64,000 nucleotides of DNA from an uncultured Pedosphaera sp. (GTDB taxonomy: Bacteria; Verrucomicrobiota; Verrucomicrobiia; Limisphaerales; Pedosphaeraceae). The stretch is taken from NCBI GenBank assembly GCA_903918755.1, contig CAIXFN010000056.1, positions 62,001 through 126,000 on the forward strand, in the 5' to 3' direction. Shown here in pieces: positions 1-8,646 of the stretch. The notes under the pieces are model-generated. The model saw nothing but the letters and a program-made list of their open reading frames with translations, did not search any database and had not been told where the DNA came from. The position numbers and the translations under genes were made by a program. Position 1 is the first letter of the stretch, and each line of letters opens with the position of its first letter.

Positions 1-2305
1 GCCAGGGAATCGACAAGGGCACCAATTCATCCAGCCAGCCGCGTTGCTCCGGGGCCAGGTGTTTGAAAAAATCCTCCCGCACGTGAGTCGCCTGGGCTTC
101 CTTCACCAGCGTCAACCCCTGGAAAGCGCGTGCGAGACAGGCGGTGATGGCGGGCGGATCGAAGGGAGGAAAATCAAGTTCGGGCAGCACGGCCGCCACG
201 AGATTCACCCGTGCCATGAACTGTTTTACTTCGTGCGTGACGAGCGGCAGTTCGAACCAGCCTTTTTGATACGCCTCCGCCAGGCAGCGACCCGCCGCGA
301 CCGGCTCCACATCGCGCTGGTGTTCATGGTGAATCACGAGATCGCCAAAGCGCAACAAGCGCACCGCCGCCACCCGCTTGTGGGTGCGGTCAAACAAATG
401 CTCGATCTGCGTGCGGACCAGTTGCGGGAAGGTTTCCTCGATCCACTCGCGTTTCACGGCGCTTGCCAATCCCAGCAAGGTAAGGTTGCCAGAACCACGG
501 GAAGGGACCTCCCGGATCGAGGCCGCCACGAACAGCGGGGAATTCTGGACCACGCTCTCCCGGACCAACGTCGCAGTGCGGCCCTCCGTTAGTTCACATT
601 CCAGACTTCCGGCGTCCCGTCGCTTGCACAACTGATCAATAAAGCCCGCCATCAAGCAACGCAGCAGCGCGGTGTCATCGGCTTTTTCGTCGGCGCGCAA
701 CAGTTTTTGCTGTTCCGCAATCTGGACGATCTGCCCAAAGGTTTGCTCCACCTGACGAGCCGCCTGGGCCTGGATGCCATACCGGCGGCAGGATTCCACA
801 TTAAACCCGCCATTCCGGGCGTACTGATAGGCCCGCATCAGCGTGAAGAAATCAGATTCCTGGCTGGCTTCAAATAATTCCCGCGCCTCGGCGATGTGAC
901 CATCCTCGCGACGAAGGCGTTGGAGGAGATCGCGACCGCTGACCAGCGCCGCGCACAAGGCCGCCGCACGCACGCAACCGCGTCCGGCCGCTTCCACGAG
1001 CATCCGGGAATACCGCGGGTGCATGGGCAAGCGCCGCATTTGGTGGCCGATGGGAGTGAGTTCACCGGCCGCGTCCAGAGCCCCCAACAAGCCCAGGAGT
1101 TTCTCGGCCCGCTCGACGGCCACCGCATCGGGCTTGTCCAGCCAGTCAAATTTCGCCGCGTGCTTGATGTGGAGGGAGTGCAGGAGCAGGACGACCTCGG
1201 CCAGGTCGCTGCGCTGGATTTCCGGCGTGTTCCGCTCCGGCCGGTCGAGGTGACCGCTCTGCGTCCACAACCGGTAACACACGCCCGGGGCGGTGCGCCC
1301 GGCGCGGCCGCGCCGCTGATCCGCAGAGGCCCGGCTGATGTCCTCGATAAACAGCGTGCCAATGCCTCGCTCAGAATCATACCGCGCCACGCGGGCCTGC
1401 CCGCCATCCACCACATGGCGGATGCCGTCGATGGTCACGGAAGTCTCGGCCACGTTGGTGGCGATGACCACTTTGCGGAGGGCATTGGGCGCGAAGGCGC
1501 GGTCCTGTTCCTCCGGTTGCAATTCCCCATGCAGGGGAATGATGGCGAGACGTTCGGAGGTGTGGGCCGCCCGGCAGGCGTTCAGGGTGGAATTAATCTC
1601 CCCCACCCCGGGCATGAACACCAGGATGTCCCCCTCCGCCCCGGAGTTCACGATGCGTTCCACTGTATCGGCCGCCTGGTCCGAGACCGGCCGTTCATCA
1701 TGACTGTCCAGATACCGCACTTCCACCGGATAACTCTGCCCCTCGGAAATCAGGATGGGACAAGGCAGCACCGTGTCCCCGGCGGGGGTCCCCAGATATT
1801 TGGCCACGGGTTCGGCGTCCAAGGTGGCGGACATCACGACCAGCTTCAATTCCGGCCGCCGTTTTTCCTGCAGGTGCTTGACCAGCGCGAGCGCCACGTC
1901 GCTCAACAGGCTCCGCTCATGAAATTCATCGAACAGAATGACCCCGACGTCCGCCAGTTGGGCATCATCCTGCAACCAGCGGAGCAGGATTCCCTCGGTG
2001 ACAAAACAGATCCGAGTGCCCAGGCTGGTGTGATCATCGAAGCGAATCTGGTAACCCACCTCAGCCCCCAAGCGCACCTGCCGTTCCCAGGCCACCCGCG
2101 CCGCCACGGTCCGGGCCGCGACGCGGCGCGGTTGCAGGACGACAATGCGCTGGTCCGTCAGTCCCGCATCCAGGACCATTTGCGGCACCTGGGTGGTTTT
2201 ACCGGAGCCGGTAGGGGCGACCAAGACCAGCCGGTTCCCGGAGCGCAAGGCACCGAGGATCGGCTCGTGGATCTGCCAGATGGGGAGTGAACGGGGGGCA
2301 GGCAT
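1..2305 (-). CDS. hrpB: ATP-dependent helicase HrpB, 3' end cut by window edge
   Basis: DEAH-box family 2 helicase; the cellular role of HrpB is poorly defined. I translated the minus strand from the ATG at 2305, and about 768 residues are visible of a family usually a little over 800. Walker A (PTGSGKT) lies near residues 31-37, the DEFH box near 126-129, then MSATLDAEP, a helicase-C segment with ATNVAETSVTI, and QRRGRAGR (motif VI). After these come a HA2-like region and an HrpB-type C-terminal region that runs off the window start. The start is supported by the typical HrpB opening (LPIWQIHEPILGALR) a few residues after the Met. No stop is seen within the window. Long plus-strand frames over this stretch are shadows. 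The identification is firm. Confidence 0.95.
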   Translation of the reverse strand, partial: MPAPRSLPIWQIHEPILGALRSGNRLVLVAPTGSGKTTQVPQMVLDAGLTDQRIVVLQPRRVAARTVAARVAWERQVRLGAEVGYQIRFDDHTSLGTRICFVTEGILLRWLQDDAQLADVGVILFDEFHERSLLSDVALALVKHLQEKRRPELKLVVMSATLDAEPVAKYLGTPAGDTVLPCPILISEGQSYPVEVRYLDSHDERPVSDQAADTVERIVNSGAEGDILVFMPGVGEINSTLNACRAAHTSERLAIIPLHGELQPEEQDRAFAPNALRKVVIATNVAETSVTIDGIRHVVDGGQARVARYDSERGIGTLFIEDISRASADQRRGRAGRTAPGVCYRLWTQSGHLDRPERNTPEIQRSDLAEVVLLLHSLHIKHAAKFDWLDKPDAVAVERAEKLLGLLGALDAAGELTPIGHQMRRLPMHPRYSRMLVEAAGRGCVRAAALCAALVSGRDLLQRLRREDGHIAEARELFEASQESDFFTLMRAYQYARNGGFNVESCRRYGIQAQAARQVEQTFGQIVQIAEQQKLLRADEKADDTALLRCLMAGFIDQLCKRRDAGSLECELTEGRTATLVRESVVQNSPLFVAASIREVPSRGSGNLTLLGLASAVKREWIEETFPQLVRTQIEHLFDRTHKRVAAVRLLRFGDLVIHHEHQRDVEPVAAGRCLAEAYQKGWFELPLVTHEVKQFMARVNLVAAVLPELDFPPFDPPAITACLARAFQGLTLVKEAQATHVREDFFKHLAPEQRGWLDELVPLSIPW

Positions 2306-2391
2306 GCGAAGTCAAGTCACCGGCCGAGCAGCGGACGATCTGCGGCTGCGCGCAAAATCGTTCGCCCAGGGCGTACCGAGCTTTGAACGGG

Positions 2392-2691
2392 TCAAAGTTT
2401 GACGTTCATCAAGGCGAGAGCCACCAGGGTCAGCACCAGCATCATTCCCGCGGGCATGAATTTTTTGGTCTTGGCCAAGCGGATCGCGAAGACCACGAGC
2501 AGCGCGACGAGCAGAATAGTCGCCACAAAGACCCGCTGGTTGATGATCCCCGTAGCGCAGAGTATCAGGGCCCCGGCAAAGGAGCAGGACATGATCAAGG
2601 AAACCTGGCTTTTCGCCTTCAGAAAGCCAATCAACCCCCCAATGACGAGGAGGACGATGTAAACCCACAAAACCAAAATCGCATTTTGCAT
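2392..2691 (-). CDS. TMEM14/UPF0136-like small membrane protein
   Basis: Small integral membrane protein of 99 residues with four predicted hydrophobic helices (about 4-22, 30-48, 53-69 and 78-95). Two family signatures are visible: GGLIGFLKAKSQVSL after helix 1 and AKTKKFMPAGMM before helix 4, both typical of the TMEM14/UPF0136 family. The bacterial function is unknown. The ATG at 2691 gives the normal family N terminus. A TTG at 2724 that overlaps the stop of the upstream gene (TTGA) would add 11 polar residues and is less likely. It probably shares a transcript with the CPXCG and sufT genes upstream. Confidence 0.8.
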   Translation of the reverse strand: MQNAILVLWVYIVLLVIGGLIGFLKAKSQVSLIMSCSFAGALILCATGIINQRVFVATILLVALLVVFAIRLAKTKKFMPAGMMLVLTLVALALMNVKL

Positions 2692-2720
2692 AATAAAAAA
2701 ATTCCGCGGGAGACCTTCGT

Positions 2721-2900
2721 TCAATTTCCCAGCACATCCAAGCTCAGAATTTCGCCTGGTTCGCTCTCCACCACCACCTCGAACGGCCGGCAGCAGACCT
2801 CGCAGTCGGTCGTGAACCGCTGCAGCCCGACACTGGTATCGATCACCAGGCCAAACTCCTGACCGCAGTAAGGACAGGAAATGCTCTCTTCGACTTGCAT
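2721..2900 (-). CDS. CPXCG motif-containing cysteine-rich protein
   Basis: A 59-residue protein beginning MQVEESISCPYCG. It has one CPYCG knuckle near residues 9-13 and a second pair (DCEVCCRPF) near 32-40, followed by an acidic strand; together they probably bind one zinc ion as a zinc ribbon. This matches the CPXCG family of short bacterial proteins of unknown function. The ATG at 2900 was chosen because upstream codons in frame give non-family sequence. The gene lies 31 bp downstream of sufT and 29 bp upstream of the TMEM14-like gene on the same strand, so co-transcription is likely. Confidence 0.8.
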   Translation of the reverse strand: MQVEESISCPYCGQEFGLVIDTSVGLQRFTTDCEVCCRPFEVVVESEPGEILSLDVLGN

Positions 2901-2931
2901 GGCGATGGTGTGGTTTGGCGGTGGGTCGGGA

Positions 2932-3483
2932 TTACTCCAACCCCAAAATCTTCCGGCCATTCTCGGTGATCATCGATTGGTGCCAGGGCGGGTCCCAGAC
3001 AATTTCCACCACCGCCTCCTCTACACCCGGGAGATAGAGAATTTTTTGCTGGGCATCGCCGGCAATCGTCGCCCCCATGCCGCAACCAGGAGCGGTCAGG
3101 GTCATTTTGACCGAGACCAGCGTATTCCCGCTGGGCAACGGTTCCAGGTGCAAATCATATACCAAACCCAAATCGACAATGTTGACAGGTATCTCCGGAT
3201 CGAAACAGGACTTGAGCGTTTCCCAAACCAATTTTTCATCCACCGGTCCTTCGGCGACTCCCGCCGACACCGGTGCGACCACGGCTTCCGGCGGCAAGCC
3301 CAGCGCATCGGCATTCGCCGGGGTGACCCGAAACAACCCGCCGTAACCCCGGATGGTGTGGCTGCCACCCAAACTTTGGGTAATGTCCACGTATGTCCCG
3401 GCGGGAATCGTCACCAATTCGCCGCTCGGGATTTGCACGACCTCGCAATCGCGCGTCAGGTTTACCGATCTTACGTTATGCAC
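2932..3483 (-). CDS. sufT: SufT-type iron-sulfur cluster assembly protein (DUF59/MIP18)
   Basis: Predicted cytoplasmic Fe-S maturation factor of 183 residues. An N-terminal SufT-specific section (LTRDCEVVQIPSGE, near residues 8-21) is followed by a DUF59/MIP18 domain with DPEIPVNIVDLGLVYDL and the cysteine motif TAPGCGMG, then GVEEAVVEIVWDPPW. The GTG at 3483 (residues VHNVRS) is the start that fits other SufT proteins; a longer frame to 3618 is open but adds atypical sequence. No suf operon is adjacent, so it acts as a stand-alone maturation gene here. It is divergent from the lipid kinase gene, with about 125 bp between them that must hold both promoters. Confidence 0.88.
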   Translation of the reverse strand: MHNVRSVNLTRDCEVVQIPSGELVTIPAGTYVDITQSLGGSHTIRGYGGLFRVTPANADALGLPPEAVVAPVSAGVAEGPVDEKLVWETLKSCFDPEIPVNIVDLGLVYDLHLEPLPSGNTLVSVKMTLTAPGCGMGATIAGDAQQKILYLPGVEEAVVEIVWDPPWHQSMITENGRKILGLE

Positions 3484-3608
3484 AGACCGTAAATTAGCGG
3501 GTTCAACCGCCAAAGTCCAATCCCATGCGGCGCAGGGTCGGAATCCGGGTGGATTGTCCCGCCCGCTTTTCCCTCGACTACCCCCGCCGGTCATCCAAAA
3601 ATGGGCCG

Positions 3609-4502
3609 GTGCGAACATGTGTGATTTTCAACCCGACGGCGAAGGGCGACAAAGCCCGCTATTTCCGGCGGCACCTCGATACGATTGGGGCGGAATGCGC
3701 GTTGAAGCAAACCGCCGCCGCCGGCGGCGCCCGTCCGCTGGCCGCGGAAGCCGTCCGGGAAGGATTTCAAATGGTGGTGGCGGCGGGTGGGGATGGCACG
3801 CTTAATGAGGTGCTCAATGGCATCGGCGACGAACCGGGCGGCTTTGACCGAATCTGCCTCGGGGTGCTGCCGTTGGGCACGGTGAACGTCTTCGCGAAGG
3901 AACTGCGCATCCCCTCCCGGTTGCCCGGGGCCTGGGAAGTGATCCGCTCCGGCACCGAGTCCCGGATCGACTTATTGCAGGTGGAATACGTCCGCCAAGG
4001 GGCCCCGGCCCGCCATTACTTCGCGCAACTGGCCGGGGCCGGCCTGGACGCCCGCGCCATCGAATTGGTCAATTGGGAATTGAAGAAAAAAGTCGGGCCG
4101 CTGGCATACATCTGGGCCGGCTTCGCGGCCCTGCGGGGACCGCTCCCCCGCATCACCGCCACGGCGGCGAAGCATTCCGCCACGGGTGAACTGGTGCTGA
4201 TCGGCAATGGACGATATTACGGCGGCCGCTACCCGGTTTTTCCCCGGGCCGACCTCCGCAATGGCAAAATGGAAGTCTGCGTTTTCCCGCGCACCAATTG
4301 GCTGACCTTGTTGCGCTGCGCCCGCATGTTCGCCTTCGGAGCCGACCTGCCGGCCTCCGCTGCCAAAACTTTTGCGACCGAACGCCTCACGCTGACCAGC
4401 CCGACCGAGGCCCCGCTGGAAGTAGATGGCGAACTTATCGGCCATCTTCCCGCCAGCTTTACCATTGAACGCCAGAAGCTGCGGGTCATTGTGCCCGGGT
4501 GA
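3609..4502 (+). CDS. Diacylglycerol kinase-family lipid kinase
   Basis: Member of the DAGK_cat family (YegS/BmrU-like), which phosphorylates diacylglycerol or related lipids with ATP at the membrane. The catalytic domain opens with a CVIFNPTAKG strand and carries the nucleotide-binding loop AAGGDGTLNEVLNG near residues 57-70, then LPLGTVNVFAKELRIP. The C-terminal half has the usual lipid-kinase beta sandwich ending in LEVDGELIGHLPASF. The GTG at 3609 puts the first strand at the N terminus as in relatives; the frame is open upstream to 3525, and no clear ribosome-binding site decides the start. Substrate specificity cannot be read from the sequence. Confidence 0.88.
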   Translation: MRTCVIFNPTAKGDKARYFRRHLDTIGAECALKQTAAAGGARPLAAEAVREGFQMVVAAGGDGTLNEVLNGIGDEPGGFDRICLGVLPLGTVNVFAKELRIPSRLPGAWEVIRSGTESRIDLLQVEYVRQGAPARHYFAQLAGAGLDARAIELVNWELKKKVGPLAYIWAGFAALRGPLPRITATAAKHSATGELVLIGNGRYYGGRYPVFPRADLRNGKMEVCVFPRTNWLTLLRCARMFAFGADLPASAAKTFATERLTLTSPTEAPLEVDGELIGHLPASFTIERQKLRVIVPG

Positions 4503-4517
4503 TAGTTGGCGGGGGCC

Positions 4518-4538
4518 GGCGGGCTTTCCTTGCCCGCC
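4518..4538. terminator. Hairpin between convergent genes
   Basis: GGCGGGC and GCCCGCC arms (7 bp) enclose a TTTCCTT loop between the stop codons of the lipid kinase and the convergent DUF6797 gene. No T-run follows on either strand, so it may be a factor-assisted or bidirectional terminator. Confidence 0.45.
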
Positions 4539-4553
4539 CACACCACACCCCAT

Positions 4554-7232
4554 TCACTCCGCCGGCAAGGCCAGGATGGTATTGTGAATTGTCCGCGTAA
4601 ACGCTTCCCCGTTCTTTCCCTTGAGCGAGCACTTGATTTCCATCCCTTGCGTCGGCGCCAGCCCGGGCAGGGTCAACCGTACGGTCTTTCCATCTGCCTC
4701 CAGCTTGGCCGCCGTTACGGTCAGGGCGTGTTCACCGACGTGCGGCGAACCATAGTTGGCCGTCCGATGTAAATTCCACGCCCGGACGGAATAATTCGCC
4801 GGGAGTTCGGCGGCCGTCGCGGCTAATTCGTCGGTGAAGGTTACCGCAAATGAGTCGTGGCCGGCGTGCAGTCCCACGGGCAGATAAGCGGGCTTGCCCG
4901 TGTAGCGCACCCGGTAGAACCCGCCGTCCTGATGCTGGTTGGACGCCCAGCCCACCATCCCGCACACGTAGAGCTGGCCATTGCCGGGATGAAACCGGCC
5001 ACGCATAATTCCGGTCGGAAAATCGGGGATAGGCAATTGGATTACCCCGCCCTGGAGTTGACCGCGCACGGTCTCCATCGGGGCCAAAAAGATCCGGCCC
5101 ATGCCGTAAGAAATGTTCACGATCTGGCCCTGCAACGGCCCCCAACCCGTCCCCGTCACACGCACGATTTCCGCCGGAGACCGGTCCATGTCGTTGGTGA
5201 TCCAAACCACGGGCGGCTCCATTTGATCATCGGCACCGCTGGCGGGGTGATCGTACGCCCACATGTAGCCATAAAACTTACCCGGCCGCACCAGATCAAT
5301 CCGGTTCTTGGGGGTCCAATGCCCTTCCTGATCGGTGATGAAAAAGGTGCCATCGTCATTCACACAGACGCCATTCGGCGCCCGGAATCCGTGCGCCACG
5401 ATTTCCGATTTGGCGCCGTCCCGGCTGACCTTGATGAGCGTGCCGTGCTGCGGCACCACCGCCGGCAAGGCATGGCGCCCGCCCTTGGCGTAGTAGAAAT
5501 TGCCTGCCTTATCCGTCTGCAAGCCCATGGCGAATTCGTGGAAATGCTCGGTGACCTGCTGGTCATTGTTGAAGCATTCATAAAAGTCGGTTTCACCGTC
5601 GCCGTTCAGATCGTGCAGCCGCACGATTTGATCCCGGCAGGTGACGTAGATGGTTTCGTCCACAATCTTCAAACCGAGCGGCTGGAAGAGCCCGGCGGCA
5701 ATCCGCCGCCACCGGACCTCGCGCAGATCTCCGTCCACCCCGCTCACGAGCCACACGTCACCGTTCCAGGTGCAAACGGCGGCCCGCCGACTATCGCCAA
5801 AGAAATCAAACCCGCCCAGGCGCATCCAGGAATGCCAGGGATTTTCTTCTCCTTCGGGATACGCAATGGTATCCACCTCATAAGCCGCGCCGGCGGCCCC
5901 GAGAGTGCCGTGCGTGACCAGGTCACGATTCCAAGCCGCCTTCCCGCCCTGCCGCAACGGCGTCAAATCCTCCGGATCATCGGAGAGCGCCGCCAAGGCC
6001 AAAACCCGCGCCGGTTCGGCATTCGTGGCGGCGTGGCCCAGCAGCACTTTCACGCGCAGCGGCGCCGTCCCGGCCGGAATCCGGAGACAGTGGAAACCCG
6101 CCTGGGCTTCCAACCGGGCCCGACTCTCCCCCACCAAAGCCACCGGCACATTCGTGGGCGCAAGGCGCAGGCACAAATCCCGTCCCGCCGGCCCGACATT
6201 GAGCGTCCGCGAGAAAGCCTGGTTGTTCCCCGCCCCTTCACTTCCGGGCGATTCGTAAACCTGGGTGTCCCCGACCGTGTAGGCGATCACCACGCGCCGG
6301 CCACTGACGTAAGTCCCTTGGAAGTGGCTCCATTCCCTGGGCAACGGGCCATAAGGCCGATGGTCCACCCCCTGAATCCTGGGGTCAGCGAAACCGCCGG
6401 TGGCGGGATCAGCCCAGCCCGGCCCCACCGGGTTGGTGAAGAAGCGATCCCCGACGATGCTCGTGTGGGTCTGGTGGGAGGCATCAAAAGCAATCCCCTT
6501 CCAATCGACAAATTGGTCCCCCACCCAGGCGGCAGCCATCCGCATGGTGTCGTGATCAAACAGCATCCAGGCATGGCCTTGGGAAACGCCGCCCGAACCC
6601 TCGTCCACCCGGACTGCCACGCCCTTGTAGGCGATATTTCCCGGCTCCACCTGGTAGGTCCAATTCAGCACCGGCCCGAAATCCATCCGCAGGTACTTGG
6701 GACCCTTTTCGAACTCCACCAACTCCGTGCTTTTCCGGGCAACAACCGCGGCGCCGGCTTTCGGCAATCCGGCCAGATAAGCCGGGGTGACCGTAAAATA
6801 ATTCGCGGTATTCTGTGGCTTCACGAATTCCTCTCGAATGAAGTGGATGACATCATAGCGCATTTCGGCGCTCAGCCAGGGCCAGGCCGGCATCTGGCCC
6901 AGGCCGGTGCCGATCGTCCGATAAATGCTGAGGGGATCATTCCCATTCTTGAATGGCTCGCGCCAAAACGCCCGCGAGGCGGGCAGACTCCCCGGTTGAC
7001 CGGGTGTACCATGGCACGGAAGGCAAAGGGTGTGATAGAGCTTCTCCCCCCGCGCCCGGCTCTCCGGCCCCCAGCCGGCGATCAATCGCGCGTGATCGGC
7101 GGTTTCAGTGTCTCCCCCTTCTGCCGGAGCAGCGGGGCCATCGGCCGCCGGCGCCACGGTGCCGGTCAGCAGCCAACCCAAAGTGAGAAACCCGAAGCTG
7201 AGGAGTCGCCATTGCGGGAAGATTTTACTCAT
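4554..7232 (-). CDS. Secreted cytochrome c / DUF6797-type beta-propeller protein
   Basis: An 892-residue exported protein. The signal peptide spans about residues 1-30 (FGFLTLGWLLTGTVAPAA). A class I cytochrome c domain follows, with the heme motif CLPCH at about 70-74 and a candidate axial Met in GLGQMPAW. A middle section of DUF6797 type (MDFGPVLNWT, GSGGVSQGHAWMLFDHDTMR) is followed by a propeller-like region resembling glucose/sorbosone dehydrogenase-type repeats (NGDVWLVSG, GFRAPNGVCVNDDGTFFITDQEG). The ATG at 7232 places the signal peptide first; the frame is open to 7478 but reads as non-coding. DUF6797 proteins are frequent in Verrucomicrobiota and Planctomycetota, with a proposed redox or carbohydrate role. 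The substrate is unknown. Confidence 0.85.
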   Translation of the reverse strand: MSKIFPQWRLLSFGFLTLGWLLTGTVAPAADGPAAPAEGGDTETADHARLIAGWGPESRARGEKLYHTLCLPCHGTPGQPGSLPASRAFWREPFKNGNDPLSIYRTIGTGLGQMPAWPWLSAEMRYDVIHFIREEFVKPQNTANYFTVTPAYLAGLPKAGAAVVARKSTELVEFEKGPKYLRMDFGPVLNWTYQVEPGNIAYKGVAVRVDEGSGGVSQGHAWMLFDHDTMRMAAAWVGDQFVDWKGIAFDASHQTHTSIVGDRFFTNPVGPGWADPATGGFADPRIQGVDHRPYGPLPREWSHFQGTYVSGRRVVIAYTVGDTQVYESPGSEGAGNNQAFSRTLNVGPAGRDLCLRLAPTNVPVALVGESRARLEAQAGFHCLRIPAGTAPLRVKVLLGHAATNAEPARVLALAALSDDPEDLTPLRQGGKAAWNRDLVTHGTLGAAGAAYEVDTIAYPEGEENPWHSWMRLGGFDFFGDSRRAAVCTWNGDVWLVSGVDGDLREVRWRRIAAGLFQPLGLKIVDETIYVTCRDQIVRLHDLNGDGETDFYECFNNDQQVTEHFHEFAMGLQTDKAGNFYYAKGGRHALPAVVPQHGTLIKVSRDGAKSEIVAHGFRAPNGVCVNDDGTFFITDQEGHWTPKNRIDLVRPGKFYGYMWAYDHPASGADDQMEPPVVWITNDMDRSPAEIVRVTGTGWGPLQGQIVNISYGMGRIFLAPMETVRGQLQGGVIQLPIPDFPTGIMRGRFHPGNGQLYVCGMVGWASNQHQDGGFYRVRYTGKPAYLPVGLHAGHDSFAVTFTDELAATAAELPANYSVRAWNLHRTANYGSPHVGEHALTVTAAKLEADGKTVRLTLPGLAPTQGMEIKCSLKGKNGEAFTRTIHNTILALPAE

Positions 7233-7344
7233 GGGTTCATTTTCGTGAAAAACCCAGCCACGTAAATCAACATTTTGGCGGAATTGAGTTTTCCGGCGGG
7301 AAAAACCCGATGCGAGGTCAGGAGAAGGGTGGACGGGCGGTAAC

Positions 7345-7606
7345 GGAAACTGGATTAAGCGTCTGGAACTTGGACTCGGGCGGAAAGGCCGGGAGGGGTT
7401 AACCGCATAAAGCGCAAAAGGGGCAGAACAAGGATTTTTCCGACCGCCGATCACGGCGGGTCCAGTTTCGACCGGCAAGGTTGCCGGGAAACTGGATTAA
7501 GTGTCCGGAGCCTGGACTCGGAGGGGTGAGGACCTCTTCACAGGAGCCGACAGAGGTAACGGAGAGGGAGCGCCGAACCGGGAAACTGGACTAAGTGTCC
7601 GGAAAG
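7345..7606 (+). repeat. Three-copy interspersed repeat, core GGAAACTGGATTAAG
   Basis: The 15-mer GGAAACTGGATTAAG occurs at 7345-7359 and 7487-7501, and with one change (C for T) at 7581-7595. Each copy is followed by a similar GTCYGGA block, so the shared unit is about 24 bp. Copies are 142 and 94 bp apart, with unrelated sequence between. No open frame is maintained across them. They look like a small family of intergenic elements rather than a tandem array. Confidence 0.75.
7461..7496. repeat. Large two-part dyad inside the repeat region
   Basis: Outer arms TCCAGTTTC (7461-7469) and GAAACTGGA (7488-7496) are perfectly complementary. Inside them CCGGCAA (7472-7478) pairs with TTGCCGG (7481-7487), leaving only a GA bulge and a tiny loop. 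The right outer arm is part of the repeated 15-mer. The structure could fold as RNA or extrude as a cruciform. No T-run follows in either direction, so it is not an obvious terminator. Confidence 0.7.
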
Positions 7607-8114
7607 GCGACTTCAGCGGCGCGGGGTCCCCTGCTCCGCCCCCGGTCGGGATCCGAGGGCGGCGGGGATCAATTCAAGTCAAGATGTCAAAGAGCAGTTC
7701 CGCCAGGCGATTGTTCCGGGGCGGACAAAAATTCGGGGGCTAGCGAAGGTTGGATTCGGCGCGACCCTGCGTCGCCAAGGCTTCCGTCTTCGCTAAAAGC
7801 TACGCCGGACAGGATGCAGGGCAGGCGGGCGGAAAGGATGCTCGGCAGGTGCGCGAGGTGGTTGGCGGAGGGCGTTCGACTCGGGCACGGTTCGACAGGC
7901 TCACCGAGCGCGGAGGCGGGGACGTTATGTTTGATCCAGCTCTCACGAGGTAGATTAAAGCACGGGTTGGGGATTGCGATATTCCTATGGGAGGGATTTA
8001 GGGCCGGTTTTTTGAAGTTTTTGGGCGGGCCTTGGCGGGGGTTTGGCACGGGCGGTGCTAACCGGTGACGGAGATTGGCAGCAAATACGGGGATTTTGAA
8101 CAGAATTTGGAATT

Positions 8115-8150
8115 GCGTTTATAGCGCCTGTAGCGTTTATAGCGTTGACA
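8115..8150 (+). promoter_or_regulatory. Direct repeat and -35-like box before the toxin-antitoxin genes
   Basis: GCGTTTATAGCG is repeated at 8115-8126 and 8133-8144 with an 18-bp period. It is followed directly by TTGACA (8145-8150), a perfect -35 hexamer 29 bp upstream of the antitoxin ATG. No good -10 box is visible at the right spacing. The repeat is well placed to be the operator for antitoxin autoregulation; that role is inferred. Confidence 0.45.
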
Positions 8151-8178
8151 GATTTCCTGGTTGGACGAGAATTAAGCC

Positions 8179-8646
8179 ATGAAACTAACGGAAAATCGCG
8201 TTGATGCCTCACTGCTGACCGAGAAGGAGCGCGCCTTGCTGCCACAATTGCTGGCGATGACGCAGCGAGACCAGCATCCCTGCCTCAAAAGTGCGGACGG
8301 CATGGAAATCCGTCTGCCGACGCCAATTTTTCAAATGCTCGTGAAGGTTCTGGAGGATATGCGCAATGGCCGGGCAGTTGTATTGTTGCCAGAGGATGAG
8401 ACCTTTACCACCCAAGCGGCAGCCAATTTTCTGGGGATGTCGCGGCAACACTTCGTGACGCTGCTCGAAACCGGCAAGATTCCATTTCACCGCGTTGGTT
8501 CGCATCGGCGGGTGACGTTCAAGGATTTGCGGGATTTTTCCCAAAAGCGTGACACTGAGCGGCGGGCCCGGCTGGGCGGACTGTTCAAGAAAGTAGAAGC
8601 GGCCGGTCTTTACGACGCCGATTACACCGGGGACAATGCAGGCTGA
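8179..8646 (+). CDS. Excisionase-type helix-turn-helix antitoxin
   Basis: A 155-residue protein with a MerR/excisionase-like winged helix near residues 75-115 (TTQAAANFLGMSRQHFVTLLE, then FHRVGSHRRVTFKDL). This is the DNA-binding class commonly paired with PIN toxins. The N-terminal 65 residues are helical and the C-terminal 30 residues charged; the latter probably contact the toxin. The stop codon overlaps the start of the PIN gene by 11 bp, so translation is coupled. It probably neutralises the PIN RNase and represses its own promoter through the direct repeats just upstream. The role follows from the pairing and the fold. Confidence 0.82.
   Translation: MKLTENRVDASLLTEKERALLPQLLAMTQRDQHPCLKSADGMEIRLPTPIFQMLVKVLEDMRNGRAVVLLPEDETFTTQAAANFLGMSRQHFVTLLETGKIPFHRVGSHRRVTFKDLRDFSQKRDTERRARLGGLFKKVEAAGLYDADYTGDNAG

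Larger units (their letters stand above)
7233..8178. other. Gene-free stretch of about 950 bp
   Basis: No reading frame with convincing codon content or a recognisable domain was found on either strand. The left half holds three copies of a roughly 24-bp repeat, and one copy overlaps a large dyad (7461-7496). The right end holds an 18-bp-period direct repeat just before the antitoxin gene. The rest is GC-rich without recognisable signals. It must also hold the promoter of the minus-strand cytochrome gene. Confidence 0.6.

Noticed and set aside
896-2290. 464-residue plus-strand frame over hrpB
   Set aside because: HrpB motifs are complete on the minus strand; this frame has no recognisable features.
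4857-7265. 802-residue plus-strand frame opposite the cytochrome/DUF6797 gene
   Set aside because: It is rich in Arg, Pro, His and Gly with no domain, and mirrors a minus-strand gene with clear signal peptide and heme motif. It is a GC-driven antisense shadow.
7345-7606. CRISPR array from the three repeats
   Set aside because: Spacings of 142 and 94 bp are far too variable, only three copies exist, and no cas genes are nearby.
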